Assembly (NCBI GenBank): GCA_947486575.1
Contig: CANKUB010000001.1
Span: forward strand, 1 to 64,000
Source of the DNA: Betaproteobacteria bacterium
GTDB lineage: Bacteria > Pseudomonadota > Gammaproteobacteria > Burkholderiales > SG8-41
Length of the DNA: 64,000 nucleotides
Reading direction: 5' to 3'
Under the pieces are notes generated by a model that saw only the letters and a list, made by a program, of their open reading frames with translations, was not told the DNA's origin and searched no databases. Position numbers and translations under genes: made by a program. Positions 8,757 through 17,002 of this stretch are shown here, in pieces; position 1 is the stretch's first letter, and every line of letters begins with the position of its first letter.

Positions 8757-9716
8757 ATGTTTAAAAACAAATACTTACTTATAGCAGCTGGAATGGCGCT
8801 GAGCGCTGGCGTGGCGGCACAGAATTACCCCACCAAACCCATCCGCCTGATCGTTGCCTTCGCGCCCGGCGGTGCCACCGACACCTTTGCACGCATCACT
8901 GCCGCCGAACTCACGCGCACGCTGGGCCAGCAGGTCATTGTCGAGAACCGTCCCGGTGCGGGCACCACCATCGCGGCGGAATTTGTGGCGAAGTCGGTGG
9001 CGGACGGTTACACGCTGCTGCTTACCGATCTCTCGACGCATGCCATCATGCCGTCGCTCTACAACAAACTCGCCTTCAATCATGCGCGCGATCTTATCGC
9101 CGTGGCTCCGGTGTCGGCCTCGCCGCTGCTGATGGCAGCGCACCCTTCGCTGGGCGTGAAGAACGCGAAAGAACTGATCGCGCTGGCGAAGAAAAACCCC
9201 GGCATCACCTGCGGTAACTCCGGCGCAGGCACCGTAACGCATCTGGCCGCGGAAAAATTCCGCGCGCGCGCGGGCATTGATTTGACATCCGTGAACTACA
9301 AGGGCGGCACCACCTCCACCGTATCGTTGATGACGGGTGAGCTGTCGCTGATCGTCAACACCATCCCTGCCGCGCTCGAACATGTGAAAAGCAAAAGGCT
9401 TGTGGCGGTTGGCATCACCGCCGACAAGCGCGCCACCGCGCTGCCCGACATCGCCGCGCTGGGCGAAACGGTGAAAGGCGTCGATGCCGCAGTGATCGCA
9501 GGCGTGCTTGCGCCTGCCAACACCCCGCGCGCAGTGATCGAGCGGCTGAATGCCGAGTTCGCCAAGGCAGTGGATGCGCCCAAGGCGAAGGAGAGTTTTC
9601 TGGTGAATGCCGCTGAGGCGCTGAAACAGACGCCGGAGATGATGCAGAAGGCTATGGAGCAGGATGCGCGGACTTGGGCAGAGGTGGTGCGGGTAACGGG
9701 TGTGAAACTGAATTGA
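8757..9716 (+). CDS. Bug/TctC-family periplasmic binding protein (2)
   Basis: 319 residues with a short signal peptide (MFKNKYLLIAAGMALSAGVAAQ) and the mature start NYPTKPIRLIVAFAPGGATD, a textbook Bug motif with the PGG ligand loop. GGGCGGAG precedes the ATG. The first seven codons are encoded by a copy of the dispersed repeat (ATGTTTAAAAACAAATACTTA), so the repeat supplies the start codon and the basic n-region of the signal peptide. It has no TctAB partner. It sits between an LLM oxidoreductase and the F420 operon, separated from the latter by a large hairpin. Confidence 0.9.
   Translation: MFKNKYLLIAAGMALSAGVAAQNYPTKPIRLIVAFAPGGATDTFARITAAELTRTLGQQVIVENRPGAGTTIAAEFVAKSVADGYTLLLTDLSTHAIMPSLYNKLAFNHARDLIAVAPVSASPLLMAAHPSLGVKNAKELIALAKKNPGITCGNSGAGTVTHLAAEKFRARAGIDLTSVNYKGGTTSTVSLMTGELSLIVNTIPAALEHVKSKRLVAVGITADKRATALPDIAALGETVKGVDAAVIAGVLAPANTPRAVIERLNAEFAKAVDAPKAKESFLVNAAEALKQTPEMMQKAMEQDARTWAEVVRVTGVKLN
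8758..8777 (+). repeat. Dispersed AT-rich IHF-like element, copy 2
   Basis: TGTTTAAAAACAAATACTTA, used here as the reference form of the family. It overlaps the start codon and first codons of tctC (2). Its core AAACAAATACTTA differs from WATCAANNNNTTR at one position. Confidence 0.6.
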
Positions 9717-9730
9717 AGAACTTTTTTTGC

Positions 9731-9802
9731 CACATATTCACACAGATGAACACAGCCGAACCCTTCCGTTGTTTAATCTGCGTTCATCTGTGTGAATCTG
9801 TG
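9731..9802. repeat. Large inverted repeat (hairpin) upstream of fbiC
   Basis: Left arm 9731-9755 (CACATATTCACACAGATGAA and on) and right arm 9778-9802 (TTCATCTGTGTGAATCTGTG core) are near-perfect reverse complements over 25 bp with two mismatches and a 22-nt loop. The CACAGATGAACACAG wording resembles dispersed hairpins common between proteobacterial genes. It may terminate the tctC transcript or be a mobile-derived repeat. No T run follows. Confidence 0.6.
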
Positions 9803-9836
9803 ACTAAGTGCTTTTGACCTTGGTGTTTGACTCAAA

Positions 9837-12197
9837 GTGAACTGCATCTCCTACTCCCGCAAAGTCTTCATACCGCTGACGCAGCTGTGCCGCGACATCT
9901 GCAGCTATTGCACCTTCGCGCACGCGCCGCAGCCGGGCAAGCGCGCCTATCTGACCGCTGACGAAGTGCTGGCCATTGCGCGCGCGGGCGAAGCGGCAGG
10001 CTGCACCGAAGCGCTATTCACCCTCGGCGACAAGCCGGAGCTGCGCTACAAGGCCGCGCGCGAAGAACTCGCGGCGCTGGGTTACGCCTCCACGATCGAT
10101 TGCCTGCACGCGATATGCGCGCTGGTACTGAAAGAAACATCGCTGCTGCCGCACGTGAACCCCGGCGTAATGACGCGCGAGGAGATGGTTCGGCTACGCG
10201 CGGTGAGTGCCTCCATGGGCCTGATGCTGGAAAGCACCGCCGAGCGGCTGTGCGAAAAGAGCGGACCGCATTTTGGTTCGCCAGATAAGCATCCGAAGGC
10301 GCGGCTGGAAGTGCTGCGCCTGGCGGGTGAACTGAAAATCCCATTTACCACCGGCACCCTCATCGGCATCGGCGAAACGCGGCAGGAGCGTATCGACGCG
10401 CTGCACGCCATACGCGATCTTCATCAGCAATATGGTCACATCCAGGAAGTGATTATCCAGAATTTCCGCGCCAAGCCGGATACCCGCATGGCGGATGCGC
10501 CGCACGCACCGCACGAAGAATTGCTGTGGACCATCGCTACCGCGCGGCAGATTCTCGGCAACGATATGAATATTCAGGCGCCGCCGAATTTGTCCGAGGG
10601 CAACTGTGGCGACCTGATCGACGCGGGCATCAACGATTGGGGCGGCGTATCGCCGGTGACGCCGGATCATGTGAACCCGGAAGCGCCGTGGCCTGCAATC
10701 GAGAAGCTGCGTGAGATTACCGCGTCGCGCGGCAAGGTGCTGGTGGCGCGGCTGCCGTCGTATCCGGCGTATTTGCATGAGGCGGCGCGCTGGCATGCGT
10801 CCGATATCGCGACGCGGTTGATACGGGCGAGTGATAGCGAGGGGTATGCGCGGGATGATGGGTGGTCGCCGGGGATGGCGGTTGGGCTTTCCGTAGGCTT
10901 GGCAAGTGTAGGCGGGCAATCAGCAGCCTCCCTCATCCCCAGCCCTTCTCCCGAAGGGAGAGAGGCAGGGGTGAGGGAGGCGGTTTTAGGTAGAACCGCT
11001 TCTGTCAGCAATCATTCAGACACAATTAATTCATTAAAAACAAATACTTATGATTTAACCACCGAAGTCGGTATCACCCGCCTCTTCGCCGCCCGCGGTA
11101 ACGAATTCCAAGACATCTGCGCCGCCGCCGACGAACTGCGCAAGCAAACCGTCGGCGACACGGTGCGCTATGTCGTTAACCGCAACATCAACTACACCAA
11201 CATCTGCGCCTATCGCTGCACCTTTTGTGCGTTTTCCAAAGGGACGCACAGCAAATCCCTGCGCGGCGAGCCGTACGATTTGCCACTGGAGGAAATCGAG
11301 CGCCGTGTCACTGAAGCTTGGTCGCGCGGCGCGACGGAAGTGTGCATGCAGGGCGGCATCCATCCGCAGTACACCGGCAACACCTATCTCGACATTCTGC
11401 GTGCGGTGAAACGCGCGGCACCCGGCATCCATGTGCATGCGTTCACGCCGCTGGAAGTCACCCACGGTGCGCAGACGCTGGGCATTCCCATAGGCGATTT
11501 TCTGTCGCAACTGATTGACGCCGGCCTCAACAGCCTGCCCGGTACCGCGGCGGAAATTCTTGACGACGACGTACGGCAGATCATTTGCCCGGACAAGGTG
11601 AACACGCAGGAATGGCTCGAAGTGATGCAGACCGCGCACGAACTCGGGCTGCGTTCCACCGCAACCATCATGTTCGGCCATGTCGAGCGTCCGCTGTATT
11701 GGACGCGGCACCTGCTGCGCATTCGCGCGCTGCAGGAAAAGACCGGAGGCTTTACCGAATTCATTCCGTTGCCGTTTGTGCACATGGGTTCGCCGGTGTA
11801 TCTCAAAGGCCACGCACGCAAAGGGCCGACCTCGCGCGAGGTGATCCTGATGCACGCGGTGGCGCGGCTGGTGTTGCATCCGGTAATTCAGAACATACAG
11901 GCTTCATGGGTGAAGCTGGGCGAAGATGGCGTGGCCGCGTGCCTCGCCGCTGGCGTCAACGATCTCGGCGGCACACTGATGAACGAGAGCATTTCGCGCG
12001 CAGCAGGCACGCAACACGGACAGGAAATGGTGCCTGAGCGCATGCAAGCCATGATCCGCAAGGCAGACCGAATGCCGCAGCAACGCAACACGCTGTATGG
12101 CGAGGTTTCGGCGGAACGGCTTGCTGCTGCGCAGAGCGCTCAACCGCTGGCGCCCTTGGCGCCGCTGTCGGCAAGCAAGGCAAAGGTAGCGGCATGA
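9837..12197 (+). CDS. fbiC: FbiC: fused CofG-CofH Fo synthase
   Basis: 786 residues from a GTG start with no obvious Shine-Dalgarno. The N-terminal half is CofG-like (FIPLTQLCRDICSYCTF; radical-SAM cysteines at about 18, 22, 25). The C-terminal half is CofH-like (NRNINYTNICAYRCTFCAF; cysteines near 457, 461, 464). Together they make the deazaflavin Fo from 5-amino-6-ribitylaminouracil and tyrosine with two radical-SAM steps. The order matches actinobacterial FbiC. The linker, about residues 345-410, is low-complexity and contains two DNA repeats read in frame: a REP-like palindrome and a copy of the AT-rich element. The stop overlaps the npdG start by 4 bp (ATGA). Confidence 0.93.
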   Translation: MNCISYSRKVFIPLTQLCRDICSYCTFAHAPQPGKRAYLTADEVLAIARAGEAAGCTEALFTLGDKPELRYKAAREELAALGYASTIDCLHAICALVLKETSLLPHVNPGVMTREEMVRLRAVSASMGLMLESTAERLCEKSGPHFGSPDKHPKARLEVLRLAGELKIPFTTGTLIGIGETRQERIDALHAIRDLHQQYGHIQEVIIQNFRAKPDTRMADAPHAPHEELLWTIATARQILGNDMNIQAPPNLSEGNCGDLIDAGINDWGGVSPVTPDHVNPEAPWPAIEKLREITASRGKVLVARLPSYPAYLHEAARWHASDIATRLIRASDSEGYARDDGWSPGMAVGLSVGLASVGGQSAASLIPSPSPEGREAGVREAVLGRTASVSNHSDTINSLKTNTYDLTTEVGITRLFAARGNEFQDICAAADELRKQTVGDTVRYVVNRNINYTNICAYRCTFCAFSKGTHSKSLRGEPYDLPLEEIERRVTEAWSRGATEVCMQGGIHPQYTGNTYLDILRAVKRAAPGIHVHAFTPLEVTHGAQTLGIPIGDFLSQLIDAGLNSLPGTAAEILDDDVRQIICPDKVNTQEWLEVMQTAHELGLRSTATIMFGHVERPLYWTRHLLRIRALQEKTGGFTEFIPLPFVHMGSPVYLKGHARKGPTSREVILMHAVARLVLHPVIQNIQASWVKLGEDGVAACLAAGVNDLGGTLMNESISRAAGTQHGQEMVPERMQAMIRKADRMPQQRNTLYGEVSAERLAAAQSAQPLAPLAPLSASKAKVAA
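10927..10980. repeat. REP-like palindrome inside the fbiC linker
   Basis: CCTCCCTCATCCCCAGCCCT and its near reverse complement AGGCAGGGGTGAGGGAGG flank a TCTCCCGAAGGGAGA core. The 54-bp element is of the kind normally found between genes (ccctcatccccagcccttctccc type). Here it is translated in frame as about residues 364-382 between the two radical-SAM domains. Confidence 0.7.
11033..11051 (+). repeat. Dispersed AT-rich IHF-like element, copy 3 (in fbiC)
   Basis: ATTAAAAACAAATACTTAT lies in the FbiC linker and is read in frame as SLKTNTYD. It shares TTAAAAACAAATACTTA exactly with copy 2. Confidence 0.6.
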
Positions 12198-12859
12198 TTA
12201 TTGGAATCCTCGGTGGTACCGGCAAAGAAGGCAGTGGACTGGCTTACCGCTGGGCGCTGTCTGGCCACACTGTCGTCATCGGGTCGCGCGATGCGGCCAA
12301 GGCGGCGGCAGGCGCGGCGGAACTAAATGCGCTGCTGGGCGGCAAGGCAACCGTACGCGGCACGAGCAATCCGGATGCAGCACTTTCAGATGTCGTGGTT
12401 CTGACCGTGCCTTTCGCCGCACAGCTTGCCACCGCAGAAAGCGTGGTCGCGCACCTCGCCGGAAAAATTCTGGTCGATGTGACAGTGCCGCTCGCACCAC
12501 CGAAAGTGGATCGCGTGCAATTACCCAATGGCGAATCCGCCGTTGTCGCCTTGCAGCGCGCGTTGGGGCAGCAGGTGAAAGTGGTATCCGCTTTTCAGAA
12601 TGTGTCCGCCACCCATTTGAAAATCGCCGGTCATGCAGTGGATTGCGATGTGCTGGTGTGCGGCGACGATGCCGATGCGCGTGAGACCGTTATCGGCCTT
12701 GCGCATGATGCCGGATTGCGCGCATGGCACGCCGGTGTGCTGGCGAATTCGATTGCGTCCGAGGCACTGACGTCCGTGCTGATCGCGATCAATAAGCGCT
12801 ACAAGGTGGCGGGATCAGGCTTGCGCATTACCGGCGTGCCGGGCACGCCGGCGAAGTAG
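12194..12859 (+). CDS. npdG: NADPH-dependent F420 reductase (Fno)
   Basis: 221 residues. The N-terminal dinucleotide fold GGTGKEGSGLAYRWA followed by VVIGSRD is the specific signature of Fno/NpdG, in which the SR pair after strand 2 reads the NADP phosphate. The enzyme passes hydride between NADPH and F420 and so supplies F420H2 to dependent oxidoreductases. The tail LANSIASEALTSVLIAINKRYK is conserved in the family. It overlaps fbiC by 4 bp and precedes cofE by 18 bp, so it is within the biosynthetic operon. Confidence 0.92.
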   Translation: MIIGILGGTGKEGSGLAYRWALSGHTVVIGSRDAAKAAAGAAELNALLGGKATVRGTSNPDAALSDVVVLTVPFAAQLATAESVVAHLAGKILVDVTVPLAPPKVDRVQLPNGESAVVALQRALGQQVKVVSAFQNVSATHLKIAGHAVDCDVLVCGDDADARETVIGLAHDAGLRAWHAGVLANSIASEALTSVLIAINKRYKVAGSGLRITGVPGTPAK

Positions 12860-12877
12860 CCGCAGAAGGCCGCGTTC

Positions 12878-13636
12878 GTGCACGAACTCCGGCTGATAGC
12901 GCTTCCTGCCATTCCCGAAGTCACGCGGGGCGCGGCACTGGGGGATTTAATCACTGCGGCGTTGATAGGCGCGGGCCAGTCATTGCAGCCGGGCGACATC
13001 GTTATCCTGGCACAAAAAATTGTTTCCAAGGCCGAAGACCGTGTGGTGCAGCTCGCCGGGGTCACCCCCACAGAACGCGCACAAACCATCGCCCGCGAAG
13101 CCAACAAAGACCCGCGCATCGTCGAACTGATACTGCGTGAATCCCGCAAGGTGCTGCGCGTAAAGCCGGGCATCATCATTGTCGAACACAAACTCGGTTT
13201 CATCATGGCGAATGCGGGCATTGATCAATCGAATGTACCCGGCGGCGACGCGGCCGTTCTGCTGTTACCCGAAAACCCCGATGCCTCGGCACGTAAACTA
13301 CGCGAAGAATTTCATGTGAAATCGGGCGTTGAAATCGGCGTGTTGATTATCGACAGCTTTGGCCGCGCCTGGCGAAACGGGGTTACCGGCACCGCCATCG
13401 GCGTCGCGGGCATGCCCGCGATGATTGATTTGCGGGGGAATAAGGATCGCGAAGGGCGGGTGTTGAAAGTGACGCAGGTCGCCGCTGCTGATGAGCTGGC
13501 CGCCGCAGCTTCCCTCGTCATGGGACAGGCGACGGAAGGCACGCCGGTGGTGCTCGCGCGCGGCTTCCCGTATGCGCTGCGCGAGAGCGCAGTCACGGAA
13601 CTGCTGCGGCCCGAAGCCGAGGATCTGTTCCGATGA
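12878..13636 (+). CDS. cofE: F420-0:L-glutamate ligase
   Basis: 252 residues from a GTG with AGAAGG about 10 nt upstream. It is a stand-alone CofE of the archaeal size, without the C-terminal FMN/nitroreductase-like domain present in mycobacterial FbiB. Recognisable blocks are PGDIVILAQKIVSKAE, IIVEHKLGFIMANAGIDQSN and IDSFGRAWRNG, which shape the GTP, metal and F420-0 site. It adds the gamma-linked glutamates to F420-0. The missing reductase domain argues against the phosphoenolpyruvate/dehydro-F420 route. The stop overlaps cofD (ATGA). Confidence 0.93.
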   Translation: MHELRLIALPAIPEVTRGAALGDLITAALIGAGQSLQPGDIVILAQKIVSKAEDRVVQLAGVTPTERAQTIAREANKDPRIVELILRESRKVLRVKPGIIIVEHKLGFIMANAGIDQSNVPGGDAAVLLLPENPDASARKLREEFHVKSGVEIGVLIIDSFGRAWRNGVTGTAIGVAGMPAMIDLRGNKDREGRVLKVTQVAAADELAAAASLVMGQATEGTPVVLARGFPYALRESAVTELLRPEAEDLFR

Positions 13637-14580
13637 TTGTTGCCCTTGCAGGCGGCGTAGGCGGGGCGAAACTCGCCGTGGGGCTTGCCGCTGTGCTGCC
13701 ACCCGGTGAACTCGCCATTGTTGTGAACACAGGCGATGATTTCGAGCACTTGGGTTTTACGATCTGCCCGGATCTCGATACGGTGATGTATACACTGGCG
13801 GGCGTAAACAACACTCGCACAGGCTGGGGCCGCGCGAGCGAAGGCTGGCGCTTCATGGCGGAAATGAAGCGCCTGGGCAGCCCGGATTGGTTTCAATTGG
13901 GCGACCGTGATCTCGCTGTGCATGTGCTGCGACGCGAAGCATTGCTGCGAGGTGAGCCTTTATCGAAAATCACGCAGTATCTTGCAGCACGCTTCGGCAT
14001 CCGCCACGCCATTCTGCCGATGAGCGACACGCCGGTACGCACGCACGTGAAAACGACAGCTGGCGAGATGGCCTTTCAGGATTACTTCGTGCGGCTGCGT
14101 TGTGCGCCACAGGTGACGGGTTTTCGCTACACGGGCGCGCGCATTGCGCGCGTGCCGGGCGCGCTCGCACAGATACTGCGCGGCCGCGTGGATGCGGTGG
14201 TGCTGTGTCCGTCGAATCCCTTTGTCAGCATCGCGCCGATATTCAGTGTGCCCGCCATACGCGTCTGGTTGCGCGAACGCGACTTCCCGGTGATTGCGGT
14301 CTCACCGATCATCGGCGGTGCCGCGGTTAAGGGCCCGGCGGCGAAGATGATGCGGGAGCTGGGCTTAAAATCGGAAGCGCTGGAAGTGGCGCGACACTAC
14401 GGCAGCGCGGTAGATTGCTGGGTGATCGACCAGCAGGATGCCCGCTCAGCCAGCGCGATTGAGCGCCTGGGTAAGCGGGTTATGGTGGCCGACACACTGA
14501 TGACCAACCGCCGCAAGAGCGCTGCGCTGGCCCGAAAAGCGATTGAAATTGCACAGAATTTCTCAAAGAATAATGTTTAA
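13633..14580 (+). CDS. cofD: CofD: phospho-acyl transferase making F420-0
   Basis: 315 residues. It starts with MIVALAGGVGGAKLAVGL and has NTGDDFEHLG and CPDLDTVMYTLAG, the CofD/FbiA signatures for the Fo and nucleotide-activated substrate site. It transfers the phosphoacyl group from the GDP-activated compound made by CofC onto Fo. The acyl unit could be 2-phospholactate, or 3-phosphoglycerate as described for a Paraburkholderia; the sequence alone does not decide. It overlaps cofE by 4 bp and cofC by 8 bp. Confidence 0.93.
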   Translation: MIVALAGGVGGAKLAVGLAAVLPPGELAIVVNTGDDFEHLGFTICPDLDTVMYTLAGVNNTRTGWGRASEGWRFMAEMKRLGSPDWFQLGDRDLAVHVLRREALLRGEPLSKITQYLAARFGIRHAILPMSDTPVRTHVKTTAGEMAFQDYFVRLRCAPQVTGFRYTGARIARVPGALAQILRGRVDAVVLCPSNPFVSIAPIFSVPAIRVWLRERDFPVIAVSPIIGGAAVKGPAAKMMRELGLKSEALEVARHYGSAVDCWVIDQQDARSASAIERLGKRVMVADTLMTNRRKSAALARKAIEIAQNFSKNNV

Positions 14581-15271
14581 AAACAAATGCTTATGGGTGA
14601 TTGTGCCGCATCGCGGCGTGAACGCTGGCAAATCGCGCTTGTCTTCAGTGCTCAATGAAATCGCTCGCGGCAAGCTCAATCGCTGGTTGCTCGCGCGCAC
14701 CCTGAAGGTGGTGAGCAGCTGGCTGGGCAATGCGCAATGCTGCATGGTGGTCAGTCCGTGCGAAGTCACACTCGCGCTGGCGCGTAAAGCAGGCGCCGTA
14801 GCGTTATCTGAACAGGCATCCACTGTGGAATTAAATGACGCGCTATCGCAGGCGGCGACGCACGCGGCTACGTTAGGTGCCCAACGCTTGCTTATTCTAC
14901 CGTGCGATTTGCCGCGACTGGATGTTGCGGCGTTGGAGGCTATGCAGACAGCGGCGGCGTTGGGTACCTTGGGGACGGAAATGGTGATCGCGCCCGATCG
15001 GCATTTTGACGGCACCAATGCGCTGCTGGTGGATGCCAGCGTGCGAAAGTTCGCGTTTGGCAAAAACAGTCTTGCGCGGCACATCGCGCAAAGTGACGCG
15101 CGCAGGGTACGCAGCTTTCCCTGCCTCAATACGGCGCTGGCGTTTGACCTCGACACGGCGGAAGACTTTGCAGAATGGACCAGTAGCGATGACGTGCCGC
15201 AGGAATTTCTGGCGACGTTGCCGCGCAATGCGATACGTGCGACGGATGTCATAACATCGCGCAACAAATAA
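14573..15271 (+). CDS. cofC: CofC: phospholactate/phosphoglycerate guanylyltransferase
   Basis: 232 residues from the ATG at 14573; the track ORF from 14543 adds ten residues that lie within cofD. The nucleotidyltransferase features are VPHRGVNAGKSRL (the GTP loop, in the place of the usual KP-AKSRL) and LILPCDLPRLD (metal-binding DxP). It activates a C3 phospho-acid with GTP for CofD. The first codons come from the dispersed repeat (ATGTTTAAAAACAAATGC), which also contains the cofD stop codon. It is the last gene of the F420 operon; a tctC gene follows after 16 bp. Confidence 0.88.
   Translation: MFKNKCLWVIVPHRGVNAGKSRLSSVLNEIARGKLNRWLLARTLKVVSSWLGNAQCCMVVSPCEVTLALARKAGAVALSEQASTVELNDALSQAATHAATLGAQRLLILPCDLPRLDVAALEAMQTAAALGTLGTEMVIAPDRHFDGTNALLVDASVRKFAFGKNSLARHIAQSDARRVRSFPCLNTALAFDLDTAEDFAEWTSSDDVPQEFLATLPRNAIRATDVITSRNK
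14574..14593 (+). repeat. Dispersed AT-rich IHF-like element, copy 4 (cofD/cofC junction)
   Basis: TGTTTAAAAACAAATGCTTA has one difference from copy 2. It carries the TAA stop of cofD and the first codons of cofC. Confidence 0.6.
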
Positions 15272-15287
15272 ATCGTGAAGGATTGAG

Positions 15288-16268
15288 ATGAATCGCCTGC
15301 GTATCATCGGCCTCGCCGCCAGTACTTGTGTCGCGACCTGTGTCTCGACGTTGGCGGTCGCACAGCCCACCAGCTACCCCTCTCGCCCCATCCGCATGAT
15401 CGCGCCCTCCTCCGCAGGTGGGCCGGTGGATGTGATTGCGCGCGCATTGGCGATCAGCCTCGGCGACATGCTGGGACAGCAAATCGTAGTGGATAACCGC
15501 GCGGGGGCCGCCGGGTTGATCGGTGCGGATATCGTCGCCAAGGCTGCGCCCGATGGTTACACCTTGTTAATGGGATTTTCCGGCCCGCTGGCCATCGTGC
15601 CGCATTTGGTGAAGCAGGTACCCTATGACACCAACCGGGATTTCACGCCGATTACGTTGGCTGCTTCCGCCCCTTATGTGTTGCTGGTGCACCCCAGTCT
15701 GCCGGTGAAATCCGTAAAGGATTTGATCGATCTCGCCAAGGCACAGCCCGGCAAACTGCTGTTCGCCTCAGGCGGCACCGGCGTGGGCATACACATGGCG
15801 GGCGAGCTGTTGAACGTGGCAGCGGGCGTGAAAATTACCCACGTGCCCTACAAAGGCGCGGGCCCGGGCATGACCGCGCTGCTGGCAGGCGAAGTCAATA
15901 TGATGTTCAACGGCTTGTCGGCGGCGCTGCCGCAGGTGAAAGCGGGCCGCCTGCGTGCGCTGGCAGTGGGCGGCGACAAGCGATCAACGTTGCTGCCGGA
16001 ACTGCCAACCATCGCCGAAAGCGGGCTGCAATTCAATACGTCAGGCTGGTACGGCGTGCTGGGACCGGCGGGACTGCCGCGCGCGCTGGTGACCAAATTA
16101 CGCAACGACACGCTGCGTGCGCTGGCCGCGCCGGAAACCAAAGAGCGCATGACCGCGCTGGCCGTTGAAACCATCGGCTCGACACCGGAAGAATTTACCG
16201 CGCTGCTGAAACAGGAATATGCGCAATGGGGTCGCGTGGTGAAAGCAGCGGGAATCAAACCGCAGTAA
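15288..16268 (+). CDS. Bug/TctC-family periplasmic binding protein (3)
   Basis: 326 residues with an N-terminal signal peptide ending near TLAVAQ, then YPSRPIRMIAPSSAGGPVD. The usual PGG ligand loop is here SAGG, a modest variation in the carboxylate-binding region that may change ligand choice. GAAGGA precedes the ATG. It follows cofC by only 16 bp, so it could be read from the F420 operon transcript. It is followed by a dienelactone hydrolase and an LLM enzyme in the same direction. No membrane TctAB partner is present. Confidence 0.9.
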   Translation: MNRLRIIGLAASTCVATCVSTLAVAQPTSYPSRPIRMIAPSSAGGPVDVIARALAISLGDMLGQQIVVDNRAGAAGLIGADIVAKAAPDGYTLLMGFSGPLAIVPHLVKQVPYDTNRDFTPITLAASAPYVLLVHPSLPVKSVKDLIDLAKAQPGKLLFASGGTGVGIHMAGELLNVAAGVKITHVPYKGAGPGMTALLAGEVNMMFNGLSAALPQVKAGRLRALAVGGDKRSTLLPELPTIAESGLQFNTSGWYGVLGPAGLPRALVTKLRNDTLRALAAPETKERMTALAVETIGSTPEEFTALLKQEYAQWGRVVKAAGIKPQ

Positions 16269-16285
16269 GTCAGAACAGGTTGAAT

Positions 16286-16984
16286 ATGCAGACACGGAAT
16301 ATCAGAGTACCTCTGCGTGATGGCGTCATGGGCGCGTACCTCGCGGTACCCAACGGACCGCCTAAAGGCGGCATCGTGGCCATCATGGAAATCTGGGGTG
16401 TCAATGACACCATGCGCAAACACGCGCACGAATTCGCCGAGGCCGGTTTTGTCTGCCTGGTGCCGGATTTATTCTGGCGGCAGGAACAGGGCGTGGAATT
16501 GTCGGATTGCAATCCTGAGGACGGCAAAAAAGCGTTCGATCTGTACTACGAATTCGATTACGACCTCGGCGTGCGCGATATGGAAGATACGGTCAAGTAT
16601 CTGGCGGCGCTGCCAGAATGCAATGGCAAGGCCGGTGCCGTCGGTTATTGTCTTGGCGGCAAACTGTGTTACCTGCTGTGCTGCCGCACTGACATCGATT
16701 GCGCGGTAGCGTATTACGGTACCTACATTGAGCACAACATTCGCGAAGTCAAAAACCTGCATCGGCCGTTCATGCTGCACATGGCGATGAAAGATCGCTG
16801 GGTACAAGCCGAGGTGAATGATTTGCTGGAGCGGCGCTTGTCACCGAATCCGCTGGTGACAATTCACAAATATCCGGATGCGGACCATGCGTTTGCGCGG
16901 CATGGCGGCAAGCCGTTTCGTAAGCATGATGCGGATCGGGCGCTGGAGCTGACGGTGGCGTTTTTTAAACAACATCTTGGTTAA
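16286..16984 (+). CDS. Dienelactone hydrolase-family protein
   Basis: 232 residues from the ATG at 16286; the longer ORF start lies within the preceding tctC gene. It is an alpha/beta hydrolase with the DLH nucleophile elbow GYCLGG, where cysteine replaces the usual serine, and the late catalytic histidine in DADHAFARHG. Family members open dienelactones from chlorocatechol breakdown or similar lactones and esters. It lies between a tctC and an LLM gene, in line with a catabolic pathway. The true substrate is unknown. Confidence 0.88.
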   Translation: MQTRNIRVPLRDGVMGAYLAVPNGPPKGGIVAIMEIWGVNDTMRKHAHEFAEAGFVCLVPDLFWRQEQGVELSDCNPEDGKKAFDLYYEFDYDLGVRDMEDTVKYLAALPECNGKAGAVGYCLGGKLCYLLCCRTDIDCAVAYYGTYIEHNIREVKNLHRPFMLHMAMKDRWVQAEVNDLLERRLSPNPLVTIHKYPDADHAFARHGGKPFRKHDADRALELTVAFFKQHLG

Positions 16985-17002
16985 AGCCAAAGGAAGTCTC
17001 CC

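Noticed and set aside
10194-10919. 241-codon minus-strand ORF
   Set aside because: Antisense shadow within fbiC.
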